Below, in pieces: positions 1-8,617 of a stretch of 13,612 nucleotides of DNA. Position numbers and translations under genes: made by a program. The stretch is from NCBI GenBank assembly GCA_003024985.2, contig PXIH01S0022021.1; one strand, written 5' to 3'. This DNA comes from Euperipatoides rowelli (Eukaryota; Onychophora; Udeonychophora; Euonychophora; Peripatopsidae). The notes under the pieces were generated by a model. That model was given only the letters and a program-made list of their open reading frames with translations. It made no database searches and was not told where the DNA came from. Position 1 is the first letter of the stretch. The number at the start of each line of letters is the position of its first letter.

Positions 1-31
1 TTCAGGAGCCATGGCTCCCAGGCTCCTTGAA
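1..31. repeat. Short inverted repeat with embedded 14-bp palindrome
   Basis: Positions 1-10 (TTCAGGAGCC) pair with 21-31 (GGCTCCTTGAA) with one bulged base. Positions 5-18 (GGAGCCATGGCTCC) are themselves a perfect palindrome. Two mutually exclusive hairpins are possible. It may only reflect coding sequence at the edge. Confidence 0.5.
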
Positions 32-121
32 TTCATACACCCTTGGCCATATACAAACCGTTATAGCCAGACATACACAAGCGATTTTCAAAATACAGCC
101 GTCATCGCAAAATTCAATTAA
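2..121 (+). CDS. Possible C-terminal tail of a gene entering the window (unrecognised)
   Basis: A frame open from the window edge runs 39 codons to a TAA at 119-121. It contains an internal Met (ATG at 11-13) and reads MAPRLLEFIHPWP from there, ending NTAVIAKFN. This stretch is visibly richer in G and C than the DNA that follows, and AT-rich sequence with AATAAA hexamers (about 365-370 and 386-391) lies downstream, as expected for a last exon plus 3' UTR. I recognise no family. The minus strand is also open through the edge (frame ending ...LGAMAPE), so strand and reality are uncertain. An open frame this short can occur by chance. Confidence 0.2.
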   Translation, partial: SGAMAPRLLEFIHPWPYTNRYSQTYTSDFQNTAVIAKFN

Positions 122-1019
122 AAAGCCAAAAGAACAGTAAATAATTAATATATTATATAAACATTTAAGACCGAACGAATACAGTAGGAATATTTAGAAA
201 AATCTTGTTCCTTATAATTTCTTTTTTTTTTTTTTAAATAACTACAGTATATTAAAAAAAGTTGGTTGTTGTTCTTTATCAAGTTTTATACGCTTAGTCT
301 TTTTTTTTCCGCTTTATTATCAGAACAGTATTACTGTTATAAACCCTTTGGAATTTCTTTTTTTAATAAAAGAAAAATGATTTGCAATAAAGAAAATGTT
401 AATAGACTAGAGAAGTCAGATTTGGAGGGACAGGACATTCATTAAAAAATACAAATTTGGGTCGACTGACTAAAATCTATTCAACATAAAAGCATAAGTT
501 ATACTGTATATGCAGTATATATTCTTTCAATATTTAATAAATTGTGATATACAGTACATACATTATATATATATTTTTAATTTCCCCCCCAAGGTTCGAT
601 GAATATAATTACTTGTTTTGAGGATATTTACAAGTATATACAAAGATATACTCTATTTACAAGCGTGCAGTACCCAGTTTTGGTCAAATTAATAAAGTGC
701 TCAACTTTTAAAACTGTAGACGTTCATCTGAAAGTTTTAAAAACTTACGAGTTCTAAACAATCTTATACAATACAAAAAAAAATGTCACTTAAAAAAATG
801 TCTGAGGGCAGATTTCTGGGAATAGTTGCTTTGTGGGATAGAAGCTGGTGAATGGAACTATAGTATATCTAGAAGAGTTTTACTGTTAAATCAATTTCTC
901 TTCTATCAACTAACAATGGAAAATACACATGTTTGATCTATTAACAATACATAAACAATATATGAGCTCCACAGTTTCACTAAGGGAAAATAAAAAGAAA
1001 GACTGTAGGCTATGCATAG
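122..1019. other. AT-rich non-coding stretch
   Basis: No gene is visible. The stretch holds T and A runs, several AATAAA hexamers and a few TACTGTA/TACAGTA words (about 179, 243, 502, 550). It could be 3' UTR or intergenic DNA downstream of the possible partial gene at the left edge. Confidence 0.5.
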
Positions 1020-1330
1020 TACATAATGTATATACAGTATAGTGTACATACTGTAATATACTGTATTTCCATATTATGTACACTATATTGTATATGTTAT
1101 ATAAAGTATATACTATACATACAGTATATACAAATAATATATTGTACATTCAGAATAAACTATATACACAGTATGTACTGTACATTATGTAACTTACTGT
1201 AAAATACTGTATATACTGTATGATATATACTGTACCTGTATATACACACATACACACACAGAACGAAAAAAAATTGTATAATGTACTGTATATACATTAT
1301 ATATTGCATATTTACAGTGTACACACCAAG
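1020..1330. repeat. Dense TACTGTA/TACAGTA palindromic repeat block
   Basis: About ten copies of TACTGTA or TACAGTA sit in roughly 300 bp, interleaved with TATA, GTAC and CA-rich tracts (near 1240-1260). Spacing is irregular, so this is not a clean satellite. Neighbouring inverted copies form many overlapping small hairpins. Two open frames on the minus strand across it (79 and 65 codons) are made of Tyr, Ile and Val from the repeat itself and are not genes. Confidence 0.7.
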
Positions 1331-2762
1331 CAATCTGAAAATTGAGTTTTCATACACACTGTATATCCTGATCTGACAAAAATATTTTTTTACTTATCCT
1401 CTAATTATTTTATTTCAATATTAGCTTTCAAATACCTTATTATAAAAAATGAAATTATTAATTCATTACATTCCCATATTGCATATCAATACAATACATG
1501 CTATGCTCTGAATAGGTATAGTCAACGGATCCCATATATTTTTCTAAATGAAATTATAATGATGTAAAATTTGTTTTACTCTATTGTAATTTCAATTTTA
1601 TCGTTTAAATAAAAAAAAAAGTTTATAACTCAAGATTTGCAATATTTAAAGCTTCATCTAATAAAAACAATTAAAAATTCCTGAATAGGTTTCTTTTTCT
1701 TTTTAATTAATAACACCTACTCCTTCAGGTATATAGAGCAACTAGTATTGTTAAATGATTCACAGAGTGCATGACAATAGCAACAAGAGTTTTAGTCTTC
1801 ATGTGAATACTTACAGTATTCAGAGATCAAAAGATACGAGTCTGTCAGACAATCTATTTTCTGAGTTTTACAGTTATTCTACTTATTTTTTAAACAATAA
1901 ATATGATTAAATTTATTTGAAAAGTGAAAAAAAGATTACATAAATTATTAACTGAAAGAAATCTGAATTTTCTTCATGAAAACTTCCAAAATATTTTTAT
2001 CGAATCAATTAACGTAGCTCTGCTCCTTAGGCCCTTAAAGGAGCCATCAATTGAAATTAGGCTTTTGATTTTCAGTATACTTTCATGTTATCAGCTAGAT
2101 ATTTTATTATCCAATGGGTTATAGTTTTTAGAAAATAATTCACCATCATATTTATAGGCTGCTAGTAGAGATAACTAATGCTAGACACAACTATATAGGA
2201 ATTTCCTATTGACTTTGAAATTAACAATTTGAAAAGAGCCATTTAGATAATTATAAAATAAATATATCTTTTTTAAAAAAATATTTAAGTATTTAATCAT
2301 TGAATGTGTGTGTAAATAAATATTCAAAGTAGATGCATTTAAATTTATAAAATAATTATACTATACTGTATTTGTGTATAGCCACAGCTTGATTTAACAC
2401 TCATGGTTCCAACTGACATCATTATCTTCAAAAATACTTTTTAAAAAAAATATTTTTAAATCATCCCCCTTTAATGCTGCAATGTTTTATAGCTCAGAAA
2501 TTACTAAAAATGAAGAAAATAATAATTTATTATATTTCATAAAATACACTTCATTCAACAGCCTATTGTTATGCTTACGTGTATGAAGTTATTCCATCAA
2601 AACAATCGAAAAATGAAGGGAAAAAATTTCGATTTCTCTATTATTTACTATTCTATTCTGGTACTTTTAACACTTGCAAAATTATTAATTTTATTCCCCT
2701 TTTTCTTATTTAATCATATTTTCATAGTATTAACTTTTTATAGCTTCAAAATATATTATCGT
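1331..2762. other. AT-rich non-coding stretch
   Basis: I see no gene, RNA gene or recognisable mobile element. It holds homopolymer runs and isolated TACTGTA/TACAGTA words (about 1812 and 2364). The short open frames at 1924-2124 and 2571-2942 have low-complexity composition, no domain and no splice context. Confidence 0.5.
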
Positions 2763-2979
2763 AAAATGCCGTCGGAGGACACCCCACTAAATAAGAGTAC
2801 CACCCCTATTTCTCAGCCAAAGTTAGGAAAAGTGTGCCATCGTCAAACAAAAGTGTCATCACCACACTTGAACTTTTTGATCACTCTGAAAGAAATCAAA
2901 GCTGTCCAAGTAACAGCGCCACCTAGGTTTTATCTCATCTAAGGTTCAGGAGAGTGTTAATCTGTAACCCAAATAAGAG

Positions 2980-2989
2980 CGCCATTTTG
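2980..2989 (-). promoter_or_regulatory. YY1-like motif
   Basis: CGCCATTTTG reads CAAAATGGCG on the minus strand, close to the CAAnATGGCGG core of YY1 sites known from animal promoters. It lies in the less AT-rich segment 2763-3165. A single short word match is weak evidence. Confidence 0.25.
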
Positions 2990-3121
2990 AAAAACAGCCA
3001 TTTAAAGAATTCTGATTCTAGCCAAACAAGTGAGCCTGGGCAGTTTTGCAGTGTATTGTGGCAAATCTAAGGTTCATTAGCATGGCGCCGAAATAGAACA
3101 CGCCTCCCTCCAATGAATGAG

Positions 3122-3131
3122 TGCATGCGCA
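3122..3131. promoter_or_regulatory. NRF1-like palindromic motif
   Basis: TGCATGCGCA contains the GCATGCGC core typical of NRF1 sites in CpG promoters. It stands out because CpG is rare elsewhere in this window. No transcript start can be assigned. Confidence 0.25.
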
Positions 3132-3227
3132 CTTGATTCGACATTCTATGGTAGACATTAAAAAAAAAAAGCAATTTTGTTTAACCTTACTTTAAGAAAA
3201 ACCATACATTTCAATAGGCGATGGATG

Positions 3228-3235
3228 CTTTATCG
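3228..3235. repeat. Left 8-bp target site duplication of hAT MITE
   Basis: CTTTATCG lies immediately before the terminal CAGTGGTTCCCA and is repeated exactly at 3664-3671 after the other end. Eight base pairs is the target duplication length of hAT transposons. Confidence 0.9.
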
Positions 3236-3663
3236 CAGTGGTTCCCAGCCTTTTTGTACCCTAGAACACATTCTAAAATACCGGTAGGGGGGCGAGCACC
3301 ATCTATTTTGATAATTTTGACGTAGCTTCCGTTAACTATTTCCAGAATGACTAAAATAGATGCACAATGTTAAAAACACGGTAAATTATCGATTATATAA
3401 CACGCTTATTAGTGTCTCTTCTCAATTCAGCCATCTGCATGCATTGCACTCAAGTTTGTCCGCTTTAACTTGGCACAAAAGGTGTAATACAAGAAAACAA
3501 CTGCCTAAAATTGATTGCTTTACCACTCACATACTAAATCAATGGTATCCGGGCTCTTCTAAGTTAACGCGGATAAGCTTTTGTTTGTGGTCGAACAGCT
3601 CCGGGCTCACACAAATTGTTTGTTGGGCACTATAGTGCCCACGGGCACAGTTGGGAACCTCTG
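3236..3663. mobile_element. Complete non-autonomous hAT element (MITE), 428 bp
   Basis: The left end starts CAGTGGTTCCCAGCC. The right end, read inward on the other strand, starts CAGAGGTTCCCAACT. These imperfect terminal inverted repeats match the CAGnGGTTCCCA style of hAT elements seen in many animal genomes. Both sides carry the same 8-bp duplication, CTTTATCG. The interior has no transposase, so movement would have needed an enzyme from elsewhere. A perfect 16-bp palindrome, GGGCACTATAGTGCCC, sits at 3625-3640 just inside the right end, where hAT elements often carry subterminal transposase-binding repeats. The 91-codon open frame at 3360-3635 lies within the element and resembles no protein I know. 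Confidence 0.88.
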
Positions 3664-3671
3664 CTTTATCG
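3664..3671. repeat. Right 8-bp target site duplication of hAT MITE
   Basis: CTTTATCG, identical to 3228-3235, directly follows the terminal ...AACCTCTG. Perfect identity suggests the insertion is not very old. Confidence 0.9.
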
Positions 3672-4211
3672 TGTAAAAACAGTGCATCAATATATTCTTA
3701 CAAAAATATTAATTCTAAATTTTAAAAGTTTATTCTGATTTTTTAAAACAACATGTATTTCTATATAGTCGATAAAAAAAATATTTGCATTCTTCAAGAT
3801 CTAATTGTCATTTCAATTTTTGTCTTTCCAGAATGTACCAATATTTGCTATCTCTTCCACAATTTGTGAATAGTGTATTTTTTTTTAATTATCACAATGT
3901 AAAATATTAAATATATACAGTATATATAATACTGTATGCTATAACTTGGTCCACAGAGGGTCTACTGTATTATACTATATATTTAAGAATATTTTTTTGG
4001 ATTTTTTTATTATTGCAAATTAATTTGAAAAAATTTGAATGTTATGGCTAGCTTAATTTAAAAAACAATACACCTATCAAAAGCATTGTAATTGGCTTCA
4101 AAGATTCGCTAAAATTATTCACATTAATGAAGTCATCCTTTTTTTTATTAGAACTATTATTATTGTGAAGATTTGGATTTTTCGGCTTTTCTGTTACTTT
4201 AAACAAATTGA
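3672..4211. other. AT-rich non-coding stretch
   Basis: No gene is seen. A small cluster of three TACAGTA/TACTGTA words lies at about 3915-3970, and there are several T runs. Confidence 0.5.
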
Positions 4212-4586
4212 TGAGAAGGTTGATATAGGCTGCTATACGAGTAACAATACTAATCTTGAGTTGAGAGTATATACAGTATATATAGGATATATATACTGTT
4301 GGTGTATGTTGTGAAATAATTTGGCGATATTCAGCATTATGGTTTAATAGAGGGTAACAACATTTATTATCCGGGAACTTTCATACATTAGTTTGTATTC
4401 TTCAGGGGGTAAAATCCTGTGTACTCTAATGTATAAAAGTTCTCAGATGTTAAATGTTGTTGCCTATATTAAACCGCAATGCTGAATATCATCACATTAT
4501 TTCACAACATACAGCAACAGTATATCCTATATATACTCTCAAGATTAGTATCGTTACTCATATAGCAGCCTATATCAACCTTCTCA
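4212..4586. mobile_element. Long foldback (hairpin) element, about 375 bp
   Basis: The two halves are reverse complements. The left edge TGAGAAGGTTGATATAGG (4212-4229) pairs with CCTATATCAACCTTCTCA (4569-4586), and pairing continues inward with few mismatches almost to a short loop near 4395-4405. The left arm carries an extra stretch of roughly 20 bp, including a TATACAGTATA word, that the right arm lacks. I found no target duplication at the edges. It resembles a foldback or MITE-type element. An inverted duplication formed by replication error is possible. A transcript would make a long near-perfect hairpin. Confidence 0.8.
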
Positions 4587-4698
4587 ACTATTATTATTAC
4601 TAGTTAAAATAAGTTAAAAAAATTATTGCATCTAAAATATTTTCATTAGCACGTCTATATTGTTGACTCATTGTTTAATTTTTTTTATAAATGTTAAG

Positions 4699-4721
4699 CC
4701 CCCCCCCCCCTTTTTTTTTTT
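4699..4721. repeat. C12-T11 homopolymer junction
   Basis: Twelve C are followed directly by eleven T. On the minus strand this is A11G12, almost the same unit as A11G14 at 9067-9091. Confidence 0.9.
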
Positions 4722-4825
4722 ACCATATTCCAGTGTGTTTTCCGAGTTTCTAAATTTTTTTTTTTTTTGAGGTTGAAAGTCTAAATATATATTCTAGCAA
4801 GTCCGTCATTGTAAACAAAATGAGG

Positions 4826-4867
4826 AGGACCAATCATCCAAAAATAAGGACCAATCGTCCAATAATA
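4826..4867. repeat. 21-bp tandem duplication carrying CCAAT
   Basis: AGGACCAATCATCCAAAAAT begins the first unit (4826-4846). The second unit (4847-4867) starts AGGACCAATCGTCCAATAAT, and AGG begins a third. Each unit contains CCAAT, and the second unit has two. CCAAT is the core of NF-Y sites, but no promoter is otherwise visible. Confidence 0.7.
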
Positions 4868-6048
4868 AGGCTCAGATTAATACATGTGATTAAAAACCTA
4901 GCCATTATATCACAGGCCATATGTACAAAGGCTAAAAAGTTAATTTTGCTTTTCATGCTCTAAAACAATCAAGAAAAAATTAAAACCCTGCATGTGATAT
5001 CTCTGTTCCAGATGTGAACAAAACTATAGTTCAGAGTTGCTAGAAATAGTAGTTTTTTGATTGGTTAATAAAACGAGCTTGTTGGAGGCATCATGTTTAT
5101 AACAATGTCAAAAATGGCCACCAAGGATAAAATACTGTACATGTATTAAGTATTTTAAGACAATGTTGAAAAATAACATTTTCTTGATTAACTGTAAATC
5201 ATCTTTTTCAAATTATTTTGTGATAGAGAAGGTGGTAAACACACAATAAAAGGTCAATTATGGGGAAATTAAAAATCATTTCATAAAATAGATATCAAAA
5301 AAGGCCTACAGCAAAAAAAAAAAATGATGAAAAATAAAAATTGAGAATTTGACAAATAGTAGCATTTTTAAATGCTGTTGTAAAATTTGCCAGTGTCATT
5401 AAAGAAATCTGAAACCTGGGTCAGGAAATAATAGATTAAAAAAAAAACTTCTGACAGTAAGTCGACTAACTCTTAGGAATGCATTTTGACTGCTTAGGAA
5501 TTTGATTAAGAAATTTATAACAATAATAATAAAGGAAAAAAAAAGTTCTTTAAAAAAAAAAAAAAAAATCTAGAAATATTTGCTGTATTAAGATTTCCCC
5601 CCTCCCCCTCCAAGTGTTTAATTTAAAGTACCAAAATAGGAATATTTTAAGTACATGCTAAATAGATACTGTATGTTCTGTCACTTTTGAACTTTTTACC
5701 CCTGTGGTGTAATATTTAAATATTTTATGCATATTTAAACTATAAAAAGTTATTATAAAAATATGATTATTGAAGAGTAAATACAGAACTAAGAATTTTC
5801 CAAATATTTTGTCAGATTGGGAATACTTGGGTAAAATAAATTATTTTTAACTGATTTTTGAGCTATAAAAATCTAATAGGTTAAAAAAAAAAAATGCCAA
5901 TAAGTGAAAAAAAAAAAAGTTTTTTTTTTTTTTTTAAAGAATTTTGAAAGATATATAGTAAATACAGTAATATTAATTGGCAGATAGGACTGAAATTAAG
6001 TTATGCTTGTGCAAGTGACTTTAAATGTTGATTATTGTTTATGCTGTG
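4868..6048. other. AT-rich non-coding stretch
   Basis: No gene or clear mobile element is seen. It contains A and T runs (5553-5568, 5883-5935), a pyrimidine tract near 5596-5610 and scattered TACTGTA/TACAGTA words (about 5133, 5668, 5963). Confidence 0.5.
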
Positions 6049-6126
6049 TATATAATGTACTGTATACAGTATTATAAAGTATACTGTATATACAGTATAC
6101 TGTATATACAGTACATATACTGTACA
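6049..6126. repeat. Densest TACTGTA/TACAGTA palindrome array
   Basis: Seven alternating copies of TACTGTA and TACAGTA fall within about 80 bp. They form nested palindromes such as TACTGTATATACAGTA, repeated with a period near 18-20 bp. It can fold into several alternative hairpins. The unit is the same word that recurs throughout the window. Confidence 0.8.
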
Positions 6127-6303
6127 GATAAATGTTAAGATTTACTTCAGGGAGCAAATGAAATTGTTGCATTTTACCTGAAGTTACTATCAAGCAAACT
6201 TATACTTTTTTTTTTTTTTTTTCATTAGCAATAGACAGAAATTTTTAATTAAATGTACAACATGTTTTAAAGTTATTTAGCCGAGTTATTATTTTTAGAT
6301 ATA

Positions 6304-6429
6304 CAGCAAGTAAAACCCCTCTAGTCCAAATTAATTGGGACCAAGCCCTGTTCGGACTGNTTTTTATTTTTATGTTCGGACTGGGTAGACTTTCGGACTG
6401 GAGGGGTTCGAATTGATGGGGTGTTACTG
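6304..6429. mobile_element. Short pogo/Tigger-like MITE, about 126 bp
   Basis: The left end reads TA|CAGCAAGTAAAACCCCTC. The right end, read inward, reads TA|CAGTAACACCCC, and then CCCCTCCAGTCCGAA matches the left CCCCTCTAGTCCAAA. The flanking TA dinucleotides fit the TA target duplication of the Tc1/mariner-pogo superfamily, and the CAGTAAAACCCC-type end resembles Tigger elements. Three copies of TTCGGACTG lie inside (6351-6359, 6375-6383, 6392-6400). There is no coding capacity. The single ambiguous base N at 6360 is inside the element. Confidence 0.65.
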
Positions 6430-6956
6430 TATAGTATATTAGGATATTTGTAAACCTGTTTTTTAAACTGTTTAGGCATACTGTATAACATTCTTTTTAT
6501 TAAAAGATGTACAATATATTATTCATATTCTAACATTTAAATATTTTATTTAGCATGTTGCAAAAAAAAAAAAAAAAGCCTTTAATTAGTCAAAAGTCTT
6601 TAAAAACTAACTATTATCTTAAATTAACATGAAAATATTTTTAAATTAATTTAAAGTTAAAAAGCAATTTTATTTACAGAACAAACTTGATGATTAGTGC
6701 TTAATGTGCTTTGTTTTATTTTTTATAATAAAGATAAAAGATTAGCCAGGATAGTTGCAATTACTGCTCAAGACTCTGCCTTCTGATAATTATCTATCAA
6801 AGTCTACATTCGTTTGTTAATGGAATATTAAAACTGAGTAGAATATTTAAAAAAAAAAAAAAAGGCTTTTGAATAAATGCAACTTAAAAAATATATACTC
6901 TGTGTACATAATACTATAATACAGTATATACAATATCTTTTTCAAAATATATTTTT
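6430..6956. other. AT-rich non-coding stretch
   Basis: No gene is seen. It has long A runs (6559-6575, 6849-6863) and isolated TACTGTA/TACAGTA words at about 6425, 6479 and 6920. Confidence 0.5.
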
Positions 6957-7092
6957 TATGAAAAAAAAACTATAAGCATGTTTAGTTTTTAATTTTATGA
7001 TACAATTGGTTATTAATTTGTTCAAGCAAAATTAATAGCCAATTGTACCAAAAAAATAAACATGCGTAAATTGCGTATAGCTTGTTTTCATA
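6957..7092. repeat. Foldback repeat, about 136 bp
   Basis: The core arms TACAATTGGTTATTAATTT (7001-7019) and AAAATTAATAGCCAATTGTA (7028-7047) pair with one mismatch around a loop of about 8 nt. Pairing resumes outward through CATGTTTA (about 6978-6985) with TAAACATG (about 7057-7064), and TATGAAA (from 6957) with TTTCATA (to 7092), with small indels. It looks like an aged MITE-like hairpin. No target duplication was identified. Confidence 0.7.
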
Positions 7093-8548
7093 AGCATATA
7101 CATTGAAAAATATACAGTATTTGTATAATGTATTTTTTTTTTTCTACTTGTAAAATTAAATTAGTTATTTGGTTCAAAATATTTTTTTTTTCATCTAAGT
7201 GGTCCGTTTTTAGGACATTATATGTGACCTTTCAATATAATGAAAAATAATAATTATAATACATTAGCAGGGAATAGACATTTTCCTATATTAGACCTGA
7301 AGAAACATATTTACAAGGTCGTATTGAGATTTAATTATAGTATGTTTAAATACAGTCTATATTGTGTGTATGTACAGTATATATGGTATATTGTATATAC
7401 AGTATACATTATATACAAAATACAGCATAAAACTAATCAATAAAAAAAGTTTAACCCCAATTTATTGTACCTAGTCTAATCAAAATATATAGCAGGGATA
7501 TTATTTGAAACCAGCACCCAAAAATTAAAATACAATATAATAAAATTTTCATACTAGATTTTTTTTTTAATAATCAGCAAAAAAATAAAGCTTTTTTTTT
7601 TAAAAAAAAAAATCTATCTTGTTGAATAATTTATATAGAAAATTCTGTAAAAGGAAATTATTCAATACTATTCAATGATTATTCCTCTTAGGACTTTCAT
7701 TGATTTCAATAAAGCACATTAGAGAAAAGTGCAATTATTACCAACATTATTAAAAATAATGATGTGGTTGAGCACATACTGTCTCTCTTATGGTTTGTGA
7801 TATGAATGTGCCACCACTCCCCTGTATATACTTTTATATACTGTACATAATGAATTTTCTTTTATTAGTGTTTAATTTATTCAACAAAATCTGCAATTTA
7901 AATAGTTTAAATCTTTGCTCTCATCTAATATAGGGTTATAGTGTGAATGGACACATACAGTATATCTACAAATCTTACAGTATCTAACACAATGTAACAA
8001 TTTTATAGTAGCCTACTTCTTAGAAACTTAACAGATTATTTGACTTGTTTCATCTAATATGTTAAACTTTATTTGCCGATTCTGTTTTGCTTTGTATCTG
8101 GTTGCAGTGTGTTAAAGGGAAAGGGGGCGGGAGAATGATTGCCTACTGTATATAGTGTATTCCAAATATACTGTATGTATTGTATATGTTTAATTATTAT
8201 TACAACCATATTTGGAAACCAAGACCCTGATTATAGCACAACATATGATTTTTGAAGGTATGTCAATAATTTGGCTCTTGGGTGAAAAAAGGTTGTGAAT
8301 AAAATTTAATTATAACCTATTTCTAAGAAATAGCCCATCAATAATCAATTTAAAAAATATATTCATGTTAAAATCATTACATAATCATACATGAATTTTA
8401 ATATAAAGTGCGACTGGGGAGCTCATATCTGACATTTTGTAAAACAAATGAGCAGCAGGCTTGCCTATTTATAAAATATACATTTAATTATCAAGTTTAA
8501 GATCACCTTCTATCCCACACAATTAATAATTGTGAAGAAAGAAAAAAG
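7093..8548. other. AT-rich non-coding stretch downstream of the galectin exons
   Basis: About ten TACTGTA/TACAGTA words, clustered near 7370-7405 and 7840-8175, and many A/T runs. No second galectin CRD exon was found here on the minus strand by looking for W-G-x-E-x-R-type codons. On the minus strand AATAAA occurs at 8073-8068 and could serve as a poly(A) signal if transcription ends here. It may otherwise be intron. Confidence 0.5.
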
Positions 8549-8617
8549 CTATCTGTGTGGCTGTTCGGCCACATAAAATTTCCAAAAGGTAGTTTTATAA
8601 GCGAGCATTTTTCTTAC
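8549..8617 (-). other. Start of the next intron, or alternative in-frame C-terminal tail of the galectin
   Basis: Immediately after the CRD the sequence reads AAA|GTAAGAA on the minus strand, a good animal splice donor in phase 0, so this stretch is probably intron. If the donor is not used, the frame stays open for 22 more codons (VRKMLAYKTTFWKFYVAEQP, then HR) to a TAG at 8551-8549. Typical galectin CRDs end within a few residues of the last beta strand, which favours splicing. AATAAA on the minus strand at 8073-8068 would then be the nearest poly(A) signal I see for a read-through transcript. Confidence 0.5.

Larger units (their letters stand above)
2763..3165. other. Less AT-rich unclassified segment (possible regulatory DNA or old repeat)
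   Basis: Base composition changes sharply from the flanks: CpG dinucleotides, C-rich words and few long A/T runs. Visible words include GTCGGAGG (2771-2778), CGCCATTTTG (2980-2989, reverse complement of a YY1-like core), GGCGCC (about 3084-3089) and TGCATGCGCA (3122-3131, like an NRF1 half-palindrome). A 12-bp direct repeat ATCTAAGGTTCA occurs at 2937-2948 and 3065-3076. No terminal inverted repeats or target duplication were found. It could be a promoter or enhancer, or a degraded repeat. No open frame across it looks like a real protein. Confidence 0.4.

Noticed and set aside
910-1357. Two minus-strand open frames of 79 and 65 codons
   Set aside because: They are translations of the TACTGTA/TATA repeat block, rich in Tyr, Ile and Val, with no domain or splice context.
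2571-2942. 123-codon open frame with hydrophobic first half (possible membrane protein)
   Set aside because: The hydrophobic part comes from T-rich DNA and the rest from the less AT-rich segment. There is no family resemblance, and codon use follows local base composition.
3360-3635. 91-codon open frame
   Set aside because: It lies wholly inside the hAT MITE and crosses its subterminal palindrome; it has no transposase motif.
6049-6126. LexA/SOS-box-like words (TACTGTATATACAGTA)
   Set aside because: The palindrome resembles the bacterial LexA operator, but the window is eukaryotic (spliced galectin, MITEs) and copies lie far from any gene start in dozens of places.
7240-7443. 67-codon plus-strand frame
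   Set aside because: The second half is the TACAGTA/TATA repeat translated; no domain.
1-8548. Second galectin CRD downstream of the first
   Set aside because: Expected from tandem-repeat galectins, but I found no W-G-x-E-like codons with flanking galectin residues on the minus strand. Such exons may lie outside the window or not exist.
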